A stretch of 49,366 bases of DNA, taken from positions 1-49,366 of IMG/VR virus record IMGVR_UViG_3300006080_000003; one strand, 5' to 3'. Positions within the stretch are counted from its first letter, which is position 1; every line of letters starts with the position of its first letter. The translations under genes and the position numbers were made by a program. The DNA comes from a virus. Positions 36,424 through 45,687 of this stretch are shown piece by piece. The notes beneath the pieces were generated by a model, which saw nothing but the letters and a program-made list of their open reading frames with translations, ran no database searches and was not told the origin of the DNA.

Positions 36424-37485
36424 ATGATTTATATTGTAGATATTGAAGCTGTAGATACACGATACACATCTCAATGGAAGGAATTCTTACCAAAGCAAAT
36501 GGCAGAGTTTCTAGATCAACCCGTTATAGTTATTTCCGGTGGAGATACTCCACAGGCAACAACCCCTGGAGCATTTTTAAATTTTGGTGGAACTAATGTA
36601 TATAAATCTAATCAACTAGAACAGATTGGGGCATTGTTTTGTGATGGCACAATCAAGGATGGTGATTACTTTTTATATACTGATGCGTGGAATCCAACTG
36701 TAATACAATTAAAGTATATGGCATCATTGCTTGGTGTAGATATTAAAATTGGTGGCATGTGGCATGCTGGTAGTTATGATCCAGCCGACTTCTTAGGTAG
36801 ACTTATTGGTGATGAAAAGTGGGTAAGGCATGCTGAACTAAGTATGTATCATTGCTATGATGATAACTTTTTTGCCAGTGATTTTCATATAGAAATGTTT
36901 ACCAATACATTTTGGCATGATGATCGGGATATAGACAGACAATTATTGCATAGTATTCGTAAAGTTGGATGGCCAATGGAGTATTTAGAAAATGAAATGT
37001 CTAAATATAATAATATAGAGAAAGAAGATATTATATTATTCCCACACAGAATTGCTGATGAGAAACAGCCTGAAATATTTAAAGACCTAGCAAAGGCATT
37101 GCCACAGTATAAATTTATTTTTGCGCAGGATAAACAGTTGACAAAGGACGAGTACCATACACTATTGGCTAAGAGTAAGCTGGTGTTTTCAGCAAACTTA
37201 CAAGAGACATTAGGCATTAGTTGGTACGAAGGTGCACTAGTTAATACATTGCCACTGGTGCCTAATAGATTAAGCTATTCAGAAATGGGGATAGACGACG
37301 TGTTATATCCAAGCGAGTGGACATCATCATGGGACAATTATATCATAAATAAGGATAAACTAATTGGCCGGATCATTAGCATGATGGAACATATTGATCC
37401 AATTACAATTAATCAACAGCTATTAGAGAATACAACAGAGTTCTTTAATGGTGGCAAATTATATAACATTATTAAAGGAACATAG
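36424..37485 (+). CDS. GT-B-type glycosyltransferase-like protein, 353 aa
   Basis: DIILFPHRIADEKQPEIFKD begins a Rossmann-like C-terminal nucleotide-sugar domain, and QETLGISWYEGALVNTLPLV corresponds to the donor-binding E..G...E region of GT4-like enzymes. Residues 1-180 form the acceptor domain (DGDYFLYTDAWNPTVIQLKY). Starts after AAGGATCAT, 10 nt below the QueD-like gene and 3 nt before folE. Placement in the deazaguanine group makes DNA-base glycosylation an option; a cell-surface acceptor is equally possible. Confidence 0.72.
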   Translation: MIYIVDIEAVDTRYTSQWKEFLPKQMAEFLDQPVIVISGGDTPQATTPGAFLNFGGTNVYKSNQLEQIGALFCDGTIKDGDYFLYTDAWNPTVIQLKYMASLLGVDIKIGGMWHAGSYDPADFLGRLIGDEKWVRHAELSMYHCYDDNFFASDFHIEMFTNTFWHDDRDIDRQLLHSIRKVGWPMEYLENEMSKYNNIEKEDIILFPHRIADEKQPEIFKDLAKALPQYKFIFAQDKQLTKDEYHTLLAKSKLVFSANLQETLGISWYEGALVNTLPLVPNRLSYSEMGIDDVLYPSEWTSSWDNYIINKDKLIGRIISMMEHIDPITINQQLLENTTEFFNGGKLYNIIKGT

Positions 37486-37488
37486 TAT

Positions 37489-38184
37489 ATGGCAAAAGCA
37501 AAGACTTCCGATAAAATTATCAAGCGAATTAAGGATTCAAATGCTCGCTTCTTCGCAAATGATAATATTTCTGAATTTATTAAAGACGGTGAAAAGGAGA
37601 GTTTAATTTCTGAATTAGCAGTAAAATTTGAGGGCGTTCTATCAAGTCTAATTATTGATACGAAGAATGATCCTAACAGTGAGGGTACGGCTAAACGATT
37701 AGCTAAGATGTATGTCAACGAGGTAATGAGCGGTAGGTATAATGCGCGGCCGTCGGTCACCGCATTTCCAAACGTAGGCGATGATAGATATGAAGGCATG
37801 CTAGTGGTTAGAAGTGAACTAAAAAGTATGTGTAGTCATCATCACCAACCAGTTACTGGTGTCGCATACATTGGTGTCATTGCCAGTAAGAAGCTAATTG
37901 GATTAAGTAAGTACACAAGAATTGCACAGTGGTGTGCTACACGTGGTACGTTACAAGAAGAGCTTGCGACACAGATCGCTCGTGAAATACAAAAAGCTAC
38001 AGACAGTGATAACGTTGGAGTTTATATTCAAGCAACACATGGCTGTTGTGAGAATAGAGGCATCATGGCACATAGTAGCTTGACCCAAACCACAGTATTA
38101 AAAGGAGTCTTCTTCCACGATGACGGTGTTAAGAAAGAATTCTTTGATAATATCAATCTTCAGCAACAACACACGCCGAGGTAA
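37489..38184 (+). CDS. folE: GTP cyclohydrolase I
   Basis: Converts GTP to dihydroneopterin triphosphate, the first step to folate and to 7-deazaguanines. The zinc-site motif SMCSHHHQP (Cys115, His117-119 region), KLIGLSKYTRIAQWCATRGTLQEEL and GCCENRGI (Cys186-187) are diagnostic. At 231 aa it is the usual length. Next to DpdA and QueE, it most likely feeds preQ0 synthesis for DNA modification. Confidence 0.93.
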   Translation: MAKAKTSDKIIKRIKDSNARFFANDNISEFIKDGEKESLISELAVKFEGVLSSLIIDTKNDPNSEGTAKRLAKMYVNEVMSGRYNARPSVTAFPNVGDDRYEGMLVVRSELKSMCSHHHQPVTGVAYIGVIASKKLIGLSKYTRIAQWCATRGTLQEELATQIAREIQKATDSDNVGVYIQATHGCCENRGIMAHSSLTQTTVLKGVFFHDDGVKKEFFDNINLQQQHTPR

Positions 38185-38236
38185 TTGATAATGAAAGTAA
38201 GTTATTCACATATTTTAAATTAAAGAGGACATAGTA

Positions 38237-38755
38237 ATGAAAAAAGTATTCTATTCATGGACTGATGTTGAACATATGGTAAATTCAATTAATAATCTAA
38301 TGTTCCAATCAGATTGGAAACCAGATTATATTGTAGGCCTAACCCGAGGAGGGTTAACACCGGCTGTTATCATGTCCAATGTTACTGGCATACCAATGTA
38401 TACATTGGATGTTAGATTCAGAGATGTATTATCAGATTATGAGATTTTCGGTCGAGAGTCAAATAAGAAAATGGCACTACAGGCATTAGATGGAAAAAAT
38501 ATATTAATAGTTGATGATATTAATGACACTGGCCGCACGCTTAATTGGATCAAGAAAGACTGGGAAGAAACTACCGATACTAACATGAAGTATTGGGACA
38601 AGATCTGGGGCGAGTCAGTACGTGTTGCGGCACTAGTTGATAATGCTGGAAGTGAATTTGATTGTGTTGATTATACAGCAGTTGAAGTCGATAAGAGAGA
38701 CAACCCGGCGTGGTTTGTATTTCCTTGGGAAGGTGAGAAGAATTTCGGAGTATAA
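38237..38755 (+). CDS. Phosphoribosyltransferase-like protein, 172 aa
   Basis: The PRPP-binding loop [13 protein letters not shown] (residues about 90-102) and [14 protein letters not shown] (residues about 34-47) identify a type I phosphoribosyltransferase, closest in style to hypoxanthine/xanthine-guanine enzymes. Such enzymes salvage purine bases with PRPP. AAAGAGGAC precedes the start, and the stop overlaps the aminotransferase start. A role in salvaging guanine for the deazaguanine route is plausible. Confidence 0.85.
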   Translation: MKKVFYSWTDVEHMVNSINNLMFQSDWKPDYIVGLTRGGLTPAVIMSNVTGIPMYTLDVRFRDVLSDYEIFGRESNKKMALQALDGKNILIVDDINDTGRTLNWIKKDWEETTDTNMKYWDKIWGESVRVAALVDNAGSEFDCVDYTAVEVDKRDNPAWFVFPWEGEKNFGV

Positions 38756-39942
38756 TGAATACACATTTTCCTCGGATCGAATCCCTGCCAGCATATGTAT
38801 TTTCTATTACAAATGATTTAAAAACAAAAGCCAGAGCTCGCGGAGAGGATATCATTGACTTTGGTATGGGTAATCCAGATCAGCCAACTCCAAGACACAT
38901 TGTTGATAAATTGATTGAATGTGTAAATCATGATAACACTCATCGGTATTCAATGTCTAAGGGGATACCGCATCTACGCCGAGCAATCACTAATTGGTAT
39001 AAGACCCGGTTTGACGTTGATCTAGATCCAGAAACTGAAGCAATCGCTACTATGGGGTCTAAAGAGGGCTTGGCAAATTTAGCAAAAGCAATCGTTGCTC
39101 CTGGAGATACTGTTTTGGTACCCAACCCCGCCTATCCAATCCACCCGTATGGGTTTGTGATTGCTGGCGCGGACATTCAGCACGTACCTTGTGGCCCTGA
39201 TACAGATTTTTATAGTAATCTAGAATCAGCAATTCTAGAAGCCGACCCCAAACCAAAGCTTATTGTACTCAACTACCCATCCAACCCAACTACAGAATGT
39301 GTTGAGTTGGAATTCTTTGCTAAAATTATTAAACTAGCAAGAGAGCATGAGATTTGGGTAGCACAGGATTTAGCCTATGCTGATATTACATTTGATGGAT
39401 ATGAGGCTCCAAGCATTCTTCAAGTCGATGGCGCTAAAGATGTAGCAGTTGAGTTCTTTTCACTTTCAAAGAGCTACAACATGCCTGGCTGGCGAGTAGG
39501 ATTTATGGTAGGCAATCCAATACTAGTAGCCGCCCTTACTAAAATTAAGTCTTATCTCGATTATGGTATGTTCACCCCAATCCAAGTAGCCGCCATTGAA
39601 GCACTAGAAGGTGACCAAAGTTGTGTTAAAGAGATTTCAGACATGTATCAAGATCGCCGAGATGTATTGTGTGATGGACTACAATCAATTGGTTGGGATA
39701 TCACACCACCTAAAGCTACTATGTTTGTCTGGGCAAAAATCCCTGAGTTATACCAAGAAATGGGCTCACTTGAATTTACTAAGAAACTACTCAAAGTAGC
39801 AAAAGTAGGCGTTTCTCCTGGCATTGGATTTGGCGACTATGGCGATAACCATGTTCGCTTTGGTTTAATTGAGAACGAACACAGGACACGACAGGCGATA
39901 CGAGGCATTCGAGAAATGTTTAAACAAGATGGACTACTATAA
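38755..39942 (+). CDS. alaC: AlaC-like PLP-dependent aminotransferase
   Basis: Class I aminotransferase with the PLP lysine in [14 protein letters not shown] (Lys239), NYPSNPT (Asn177), QDLAYAD (Asp205) and a C-terminal Arg in HVRFGLIE. From memory it lines up with E. coli glutamate-pyruvate aminotransferase AlaC along the whole chain ([27 protein letters not shown]). Full length (395 aa). Base composition looks richer in GC than neighbours, suggesting recent host origin. Would interconvert alanine and pyruvate. Confidence 0.88.
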   Translation: MNTHFPRIESLPAYVFSITNDLKTKARARGEDIIDFGMGNPDQPTPRHIVDKLIECVNHDNTHRYSMSKGIPHLRRAITNWYKTRFDVDLDPETEAIATMGSKEGLANLAKAIVAPGDTVLVPNPAYPIHPYGFVIAGADIQHVPCGPDTDFYSNLESAILEADPKPKLIVLNYPSNPTTECVELEFFAKIIKLAREHEIWVAQDLAYADITFDGYEAPSILQVDGAKDVAVEFFSLSKSYNMPGWRVGFMVGNPILVAALTKIKSYLDYGMFTPIQVAAIEALEGDQSCVKEISDMYQDRRDVLCDGLQSIGWDITPPKATMFVWAKIPELYQEMGSLEFTKKLLKVAKVGVSPGIGFGDYGDNHVRFGLIENEHRTRQAIRGIREMFKQDGLL

Positions 39943-41197
39943 ATATAACAATAATCAACTTATAAGAATGCCTGATATATCTAACAACATACCACTTAGT
40001 AAAAGATATTGTTCCTCACCTTGGAATAATATTAGTATAAGTAACTTTGGAACCATTAAACCGTGTCCACTTTTCAAAGCAACCTGCGCTCCGGTATACG
40101 ATGAGAATACTAATGATATTAATAACTTTAATGAATTCAGATTTTCAGGTGTAGAGTTATTAGAAAACGAAACATTTATTGATTGGTATTACAGAGTGTA
40201 TGCTGACGTAAGAGAGCATAATTCATTAGATCATCCGGGGTGCTTTACGTGCCAACGTGTGGAATCTGAAGGACAGGTGAGTAGACGTCAACTTAAATTA
40301 AACCCTTCACCGACTGTGCGCGGAATAAATTATATAGATATTAGTTTCGGCAACACCTGTAATTTAAAATGCACAATGTGTAATAGTCACAATAGCACTA
40401 AGTGGATTTCTGATGAGCAAGCTCTGAATGATAATGGATTTAAGATCAAAGTACACAAGAAGCATGAAATTCATCCAACGCTATTAGGCCACCTTATCGA
40501 GTATTGTAATAGCAGTACAGATAGTAAATTTACTATCAACGTAAAGGGTGGGGAGCCACTAGTAACTGATGATTTTTATTCATTCATCTCACAATTAACA
40601 GAGGAATTCAAACGCAAAACTACTATTAAAGTATTCACAAACGCAACAGTGTTTCCTGATAAGTATATCAAAGCATTACAACCATTTAATAAGGTACAAA
40701 TATCGTTTTCAATTGAAGCTGTCGATGATTCTCTTTATAGATATATTCGTGGTGGTGAGTATGGCTTTGATAGAATTGCTACTTTACAGAAAGTATTTAA
40801 ACAATACAGTAACTTTTCGACTGGGTTAAGTTTTACCATATCAAATTATAATATATTCCATTTAAATGAATGTGTTAATCAATTAATTGATATGGGACTT
40901 ATATTGGATGGTACCTTGCCTGATAACATGGTTGAAAATAAACCATACCTATCACCAAGACACTTGCCACTATCTACAAAACATATGTTAGTAGATATGT
41001 ATAAATCAAATCCAGGATTAACTGGTATAACCAATTATTTGACATCAGCAATTAACAATCATAACAATATTATGAGTAATGAAATGATGAAGCAATTTAA
41101 ATTATATTCATCTGTGTTGGATAAGGAACGACATGAGAATTTGTTTGATGTTGCTCCAGAATATGAATCGATATTTGAAAATATAATAGTAATATAA
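39929..41197 (+). CDS. Twitch/SPASM-type radical SAM protein, 422 aa
   Basis: The start at 39929 overlaps the AlaC gene by 14 nt. The core cluster motif is Cys144, Cys148, Cys151 (CNLKCTMC). An N-terminal Cys segment [20 protein letters not shown] (residues 28-47) and GCFTCQR (105-111) precede the barrel, an arrangement seen in phage radical SAM proteins of unknown role. [12 protein letters not shown] and [17 protein letters not shown] are barrel blocks. Substrate unknown. Unlike the other three, it lacks a C-terminal PCC motif. Confidence 0.84.
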   Translation: MDYYKYNNNQLIRMPDISNNIPLSKRYCSSPWNNISISNFGTIKPCPLFKATCAPVYDENTNDINNFNEFRFSGVELLENETFIDWYYRVYADVREHNSLDHPGCFTCQRVESEGQVSRRQLKLNPSPTVRGINYIDISFGNTCNLKCTMCNSHNSTKWISDEQALNDNGFKIKVHKKHEIHPTLLGHLIEYCNSSTDSKFTINVKGGEPLVTDDFYSFISQLTEEFKRKTTIKVFTNATVFPDKYIKALQPFNKVQISFSIEAVDDSLYRYIRGGEYGFDRIATLQKVFKQYSNFSTGLSFTISNYNIFHLNECVNQLIDMGLILDGTLPDNMVENKPYLSPRHLPLSTKHMLVDMYKSNPGLTGITNYLTSAINNHNNIMSNEMMKQFKLYSSVLDKERHENLFDVAPEYESIFENIIVI

Positions 41198-41204
41198 ATT
41201 AAGA

Positions 41205-41381
41205 AACATCTACGATAGGACCGTAGTGTTACGGCTGATCCCTACCATCAATGTCACTATTGATACTACTCTCGGGAGCAGGCGTCAAGTCGTGGAGGTA
41301 ACTCACCACGCACGATCAGATGGAATATAGTTCTATCGATCCGACCTTCATGTCGTTAAACTGTCCAATCAATTAACGGAG
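41205..41381 (+). promoter_or_regulatory. Switch-like structured leader (riboswitch candidate)
   Basis: CTACG/CGTAG (41210-41214, 41222-41226) competes with CCGTA/TACGG (41221-41225, 41230-41234). ATCAAT/ATTGAT (41247-41252, 41259-41264) follows, then a GTAA-loop hairpin CGTG-GAG/CTC-CACG (41291-41310). CGAC/GTCG (41342-41345, 41352-41355) competes with CGTTAA/TTAACG (41354-41359, 41373-41378), which masks the ACGGAG ribosome site. It is less AT-rich than its surroundings. Confidence 0.55.
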
Positions 41382-41389
41382 AAATAAAA

Positions 41390-41590
41390 ATGAAAGTATT
41401 AAAAATTTTAGAAAATTCAGAATTAATCATAGCCGAATTAGAAGTAATGTTAGGTGATGAATTGCAATCAGCACCAGCATTATGTGTTAAACATGAGGGG
41501 AAGATAATACCACTCAGTACGCCAGATGCCCGTCCAATTCTTATGAATATAGATAATGCTATTGGAGAATATGACGACTGTCCTGTATAA
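41390..41590 (+). CDS. Hypothetical protein, 66 aa
   Basis: First gene below the structured leader; its ribosome site CGGAG can be masked by the leader. Begins MKVLKILENSELIIAELEVM, then a small beta-rich part with one Cys and ends EYDDCPV. Similar tiny proteins occur in T4-like phages, function unknown. The stop is directly next to the following ATG, so the MazG-like gene is coupled to it. Confidence 0.75.
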   Translation: MKVLKILENSELIIAELEVMLGDELQSAPALCVKHEGKIIPLSTPDARPILMNIDNAIGEYDDCPV

Positions 41591-41860
41591 ATGACTACAC
41601 TTACCCACACAGAATTAGAATTAATGACAATCACTGCAGAAGAATGTGGTGAATTAACACAACGGTGTATGAAGACTATTCGATGGGGCATGGAACAACG
41701 GAACATTGATGGATTAATAGAAGAGATTGGAGATGTTCAATGTATGATAAATCTATTAATAGAGCATAAAGTCTTGACAATTGACGATATATGTAGTAGA
41801 ATGCATACTAAGAGAGAGAAATTAAAAAAGTATAGTAATCTAATACAGGAAGATAAATGA
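41591..41860 (+). CDS. MazG-like nucleotide pyrophosphohydrolase, 89 aa
   Basis: EECGELTQ (residues about 14-21) and EEIGDVQCMINLL (about 41-53) give the ExxE...ExxD magnesium motif of the all-alpha NTP pyrophosphohydrolase family. These enzymes hydrolyse NTPs or (p)ppGpp-like nucleotides to monophosphates; phage versions are often linked to nucleotide recycling. Coupled to genes on both sides: start directly after a stop and a 4-nt overlap with queE. Confidence 0.82.
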   Translation: MTTLTHTELELMTITAEECGELTQRCMKTIRWGMEQRNIDGLIEEIGDVQCMINLLIEHKVLTIDDICSRMHTKREKLKKYSNLIQEDK

Positions 41861-42711
41861 AGCAAATGAAAATAAGATATACAGAGGCATTTTATTCAGT
41901 ACAAGGCGAAGGAAAGTATGTAGGTGTACCAAGTGTTTTCCTTAGATTGTTTGGTTGTAATTTCAAGTGTAAGGGCTTTGGAATGCCAAAAGGAATAGAT
42001 AGTCAAGAATATTTAAATATTGACGCCAAGCAATATAACAGTTTCAATGAGTTACCACTAGTAAATACTGGATGTGATAGTTATGCGAGTTGGGCTCCAA
42101 GTTTTAAAAAGTTTGCCTGTGATTCAGACATTGATGAAGTGGTAAATAAGCTAGTGGAGTTAACTCCTACTGGAGAATGGACACTGGCAAATGGACAAGA
42201 TATTCATTTAATTTTAACAGGTGGTGAACCACTATTAGGATGGCAACGTGCCTACTCTGATCTGTTTAATCATCCTAAAATGAAAGGATTGAAAAACGTA
42301 ACGTTTGAAACAAATGGAACACAAAAACTAACGGACGCATTTAAAAAATTTATTGAATCAAATACTGATATCACGATTACTTTCTCATGCTCACCAAAAT
42401 TATCCATATCGGGTGAGGAATGGAGTGAAGCGATTGTACCCGCAGTGGTTAAGGAATACGATGAACTTGGAAATCTATATTTTAAGTTTGTGGTAGAAAC
42501 TCAAGAAGATTTAACTGAAGTCGCAGCAGCGGTTGGAGAATATCAAACTGTTGGAGATATACATTGCCCGGTATATATTATGCCAGTTGGCGGTTGTAAA
42601 GAGAAGTACCAAGGTAATACCTTAGCAGTAGCAAATATGGCAATGGAATATGGTTGGAGATACACTCCCCGATTACACGTTGACATTTTTGGTAACAGTT
42701 GGGGGACATAA
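41857..42711 (+). CDS. queE: 7-carboxy-7-deazaguanine synthase QueE, variant cluster motif
   Basis: Radical SAM enzyme forming the 7-deazaguanine ring. FYSVQGEGKYVGVPSVFLRL and LTGGEPLLGW are classic QueE. However the usual CxxxCxxC is altered: Cys34 and Cys38 are present (GCNFKCKGFG), and the third cysteine seems moved to Cys73 in TGCDSYASW, which parallels the normal WCDTxYxW. So about 34 residues are inserted in the cluster loop. Longer than most QueE (284 aa). Overlaps the MazG-like gene by 4 nt. Product would feed DpdA. Confidence 0.86.
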   Translation: MKQMKIRYTEAFYSVQGEGKYVGVPSVFLRLFGCNFKCKGFGMPKGIDSQEYLNIDAKQYNSFNELPLVNTGCDSYASWAPSFKKFACDSDIDEVVNKLVELTPTGEWTLANGQDIHLILTGGEPLLGWQRAYSDLFNHPKMKGLKNVTFETNGTQKLTDAFKKFIESNTDITITFSCSPKLSISGEEWSEAIVPAVVKEYDELGNLYFKFVVETQEDLTEVAAAVGEYQTVGDIHCPVYIMPVGGCKEKYQGNTLAVANMAMEYGWRYTPRLHVDIFGNSWGT

Positions 42712-42759
42712 GAATTAAAAAACAAAGGAAGATAATGGAAAACAATATAGGAAAACAAA

Positions 42760-43854
42760 ATGAAACAAAGTAATTATATATTTACTAGTGAATCAGTAAG
42801 TAAAGGACATCCAGACAAAGTGGCAGATCAAATTTCTGACGCTATCTTAGATGCTGGACTAAAAGTAGGTGACGAGACTACGCGAGTTGCGTGTGAAACA
42901 ATGGTCACAACAAACAGAGTAATAGTAGCTGGAGAGGTTAAGAACTTTAATGTAACTGACACTGAAGTTGAGATTATCATACGTAAAAAGATTAAAGAGA
43001 TTGGATACGAACAAGATGGATTCCATTGGAGCAATGTTATAATTGAAAATCACCTACATAAGCAGAGTGGTGACATTGCGCTTGGTACAGATGACTTTGG
43101 AGCAGGTGATCAAGGGCTAATGTTTGGTTACGCATGTGATGAAACACCAAGCCTAATGCCAGCACCGATTCATTTTAGTCATGAGATACTTAAAAACTTA
43201 GATAATAAGCGTATCAAGAATCCAGAGATTTTAGGACCAGATGCTAAAAGTCAGGTATCTATTGAGTACGTCGATGGAGCCCCATCAGTAGCAACTGCGG
43301 TAGTTGTGAGTACACAGCATGCTGAAGGGTATATTGATGAAGCAAGAGTACTAGCAATCACAGCCATTAAAGAAGAACTTGGTGAGTTGTACGACAATGA
43401 GAAAACACAATTGTTTATCAATCCAACAGGTAATTTTGTAATTGGTGGACCTGACGGAGACTGTGGACTTACTGGTAGAAAGATCATTGTTGATACATAC
43501 GGTGGCTACGCCCCACATGGCGGAGGCGCGTTCTCGGGCAAGGATCCTACAAAGGTAGATAGATCAGCGGCTTATATGGCTAGATGGTTGGCAAAGCAGG
43601 CAGTGTCTAAAGGCTGGTGTAAATGGGTAACAGTTCAACTAAGTTATGCTATTGGAGTTAAAGAGCCAATGGCAGTATATGTTGACTGTAATGAAGGCGG
43701 AGATGTAGACGCAATTAACGAATGGATTTCAACAATCGATTTAACACCACTAGGTATCATTACACGATTTGATATGTTTAATTTCTATAATTATAGTAGT
43801 GAATGTGTTTACGGCCATTTTGGCAAGAAGGATGTACCATGGGAGAAAGATTAA
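42760..43854 (+). CDS. metK: S-adenosylmethionine synthetase
   Basis: Makes SAM from methionine and ATP. ESVSKGHPDKVADQISDAIL (residues 11-30), GAGDQGLMFGYA and GGGAFSGKDPTKVDRSAAYM are the conserved MAT blocks, and the length (364 aa) is near normal. AGGAAAACAAA precedes the start. Found just after QueE and in a window with several SAM-using enzymes, it probably relieves SAM limitation during infection. Immediately followed by 43855. Confidence 0.95.
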   Translation: MKQSNYIFTSESVSKGHPDKVADQISDAILDAGLKVGDETTRVACETMVTTNRVIVAGEVKNFNVTDTEVEIIIRKKIKEIGYEQDGFHWSNVIIENHLHKQSGDIALGTDDFGAGDQGLMFGYACDETPSLMPAPIHFSHEILKNLDNKRIKNPEILGPDAKSQVSIEYVDGAPSVATAVVVSTQHAEGYIDEARVLAITAIKEELGELYDNEKTQLFINPTGNFVIGGPDGDCGLTGRKIIVDTYGGYAPHGGGAFSGKDPTKVDRSAAYMARWLAKQAVSKGWCKWVTVQLSYAIGVKEPMAVYVDCNEGGDVDAINEWISTIDLTPLGIITRFDMFNFYNYSSECVYGHFGKKDVPWEKD

Positions 43855-44145
43855 ATGATTAAGAAACTCAAGTCACTGTTCAAAACAGAAACAGCCGATA
43901 CTAAAAAGAAAATATCAGATAAGGATCAAGCAACTGCTAAGGGTCAACCATATATTAATGTGATGAATGTTAATATTGACTATGATAATCCAAGCGATGG
44001 TTACTTTGAACTTGAGTGGAATCAAGTATTTGTAAAGCAATTACTCGAAGCAGGATTTACTGGCGACAAGGAAGAACAAATAATTGATCAATGGTTTTCA
44101 GAACTATGTAGGAATTTAAGCGATTCAGATCATACACAATACTAA
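43855..44145 (+). CDS. Hypothetical T4-like phage protein, 96 aa
   Basis: Begins on the base after the metK stop, with GAGAAAG as ribosome site inside metK. Lys/Thr-rich N-terminus, then NVDYDNPSDGYFELEWNQ-type acidic domain with two Trp and a helix (EQIIDQWFSELCRNL). I recall similar small proteins beside replication genes in T4-like marine phages but cannot assign a function. Confidence 0.78.
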   Translation: MIKKLKSLFKTETADTKKKISDKDQATAKGQPYINVMNVNIDYDNPSDGYFELEWNQVFVKQLLEAGFTGDKEEQIIDQWFSELCRNLSDSDHTQY

Positions 44146-44158
44146 CACAGGAGCATAA

Positions 44159-45148
44159 ATGAGTCAAACATATATTTTAGTAGACGCCGCTAACATGTTT
44201 ATGCGTGCACGTCACGTAGTACGTGGTGACGATATGGCAACAAAGATTGGTATGGCATATCATATTATGTTTAATAGCATCAATAAGGTATGGCGAGAGC
44301 AAAATGGAACACATGTAGTAGTTTGTCTGGAAGGACATAGTTGGCGTAAGGATTTTTATACACCATATAAGCGTAACAGAGCTAAACTACTACAAGCCAA
44401 GACAGAACGTGAACAAGACGAGGATAAAGAGTTCTGGGAAGCGTTCAATGAGTTTCAAGACTTTATGCGAGATAGAACTAACTGTACTGTTTTACGTGGG
44501 CCTAATGTAGAGGCTGATGATTTCATAGCACGTTGGGTACAGAATCATCCGGATCATAATCATTGTATTGTTAGTAGCGACAGTGACTTCTATCAATTAC
44601 TCTCAGATAACGTAACACAGTTTAATGGTATATCCGGACAGCTTATAACAAACAAAGGAATCTTTGACCAAAAGGGAAATATGGTTAAAGATAAGAAGAC
44701 TGGCAAGGATAAAGAAATACCAGATCCTGAATGGTTATTGTTTGAGAAATGTGTCAGAGGTGACACTAGTGATAATATATTCTCAGCATATCCAGGCGCC
44801 CGTAAGAAGGGAACTAAAAATAAGGTTGGGCTGTTAGAGGCATTTAAAGATAGAAATACTCAAGGTTACAATTGGAATAACTTTATGCTTCAACGTTGGG
44901 TAGATCACGAGGATATCGAGCATAGAGTGATGGACGATTATCAAAGAAACGTGAAGCTCATTGATTTAACACAGCAACCAACAGAGATTGTAGATGAGTT
45001 AGATACTGAAATTGTATCACAGGTCCAAGTAGACCGAAAGACCAATGTTGGTATTCATTTTATGAAGTTCTGTGGACTACATGATTTACAGAGAATCGTT
45101 GATGGCGCGCAGGATCATGCGGAATACTTGAATGCCAGTTACAACTGA
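44159..45148 (+). CDS. 5'-3' exonuclease / RNase H (T4 Rnh-like FEN family)
   Basis: Removes RNA primers and flaps during lagging-strand synthesis. VDAANMFMRARH (Asp near residue 8), VCLEGHSWRKDFYTPYKRNR, EADDFIARWV and VSSDSDFYQLLS are the acidic-site and helical-arch blocks of the FEN/T4 RNase H family. 329 aa, slightly longer than T4 RNase H. Starts after ACAGGAGCATAA. Overlaps the next gene by 17 nt. Works with the clamp and ligase in this window. Confidence 0.9.
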   Translation: MSQTYILVDAANMFMRARHVVRGDDMATKIGMAYHIMFNSINKVWREQNGTHVVVCLEGHSWRKDFYTPYKRNRAKLLQAKTEREQDEDKEFWEAFNEFQDFMRDRTNCTVLRGPNVEADDFIARWVQNHPDHNHCIVSSDSDFYQLLSDNVTQFNGISGQLITNKGIFDQKGNMVKDKKTGKDKEIPDPEWLLFEKCVRGDTSDNIFSAYPGARKKGTKNKVGLLEAFKDRNTQGYNWNNFMLQRWVDHEDIEHRVMDDYQRNVKLIDLTQQPTEIVDELDTEIVSQVQVDRKTNVGIHFMKFCGLHDLQRIVDGAQDHAEYLNASYN

Positions 45149-45602
45149 TCAACTAACCATACAACAGGTTATTGATAATAAGTTATGGATTGTTTATGAA
45201 TCTAATCGCAAGGTAGGTACATTGCGATCCATAACTGATGGGTATGAATTCTTTGATCAGCGTGACAAATCTAGTAATATAGTTACTGATATAGACCAGT
45301 TTAAACTTATAACTAGTAACAAGGAAGAATTAGATAAGGTTGGAACAATAAAAGGATATAGTACTGAATCATCAAAGCCTGTGATATCAGAACATCATAT
45401 ACTTCCAGCGTTTACTAAAACAAAGAGTAGTAAGACAATATTTGTAGCAGGATTTTATCTTATAAACTTTGATGGTGTTGGGTGGCAAACAGCACACGCT
45501 CCTAAGTTGGCTACGATAGAAAAATACTCGTTTGAAGGACCATTCTTAACTGAATGGGAAGTGAATATAGAACTAAAAAAGGCGAAGAGGGATAGACGGT
45601 AA
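45132..45602 (+). CDS. Hypothetical protein, 156 aa
   Basis: Starts inside the RNase H gene. Residues 1-75 form a small beta-rich section (LWIVYESNRKVGTLRSITDGYEFF). The second half has well-spaced aromatic and Pro blocks (HHILPAFTKTKSSKTIFVAG, FYLINFDGVGWQTAHAPKL, FEGPFLTEWE). It looks like a conserved T4-like phage protein, possibly a replication accessory given the overlap, but I cannot name it. Confidence 0.75.
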   Translation: MPVTTDQLTIQQVIDNKLWIVYESNRKVGTLRSITDGYEFFDQRDKSSNIVTDIDQFKLITSNKEELDKVGTIKGYSTESSKPVISEHHILPAFTKTKSSKTIFVAGFYLINFDGVGWQTAHAPKLATIEKYSFEGPFLTEWEVNIELKKAKRDRR

Positions 45603-45629
45603 GCAACTGCATGTTTTGACTTGTTATAG

Positions 45630-45636
45630 ATAAATA
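45630..45636 (+). promoter_or_regulatory. Late promoter
   Basis: ATAAATA preceded by G, 51 nt before the ATG at 45688. An inverted repeat (AACACATACGTTAATGTGTT) follows in the leader. Confidence 0.5.
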
Positions 45637-45687
45637 CATTAACACATACGTTAATGTGTTATTTATTGCGAGGAGAATACGCAAGCT

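Noticed and set aside
42735-42773. A 12-codon frame overlapping the metK start
   Set aside because: No ribosome site of its own; it begins inside the spacer after queE. Could be a leader peptide but support is too weak.
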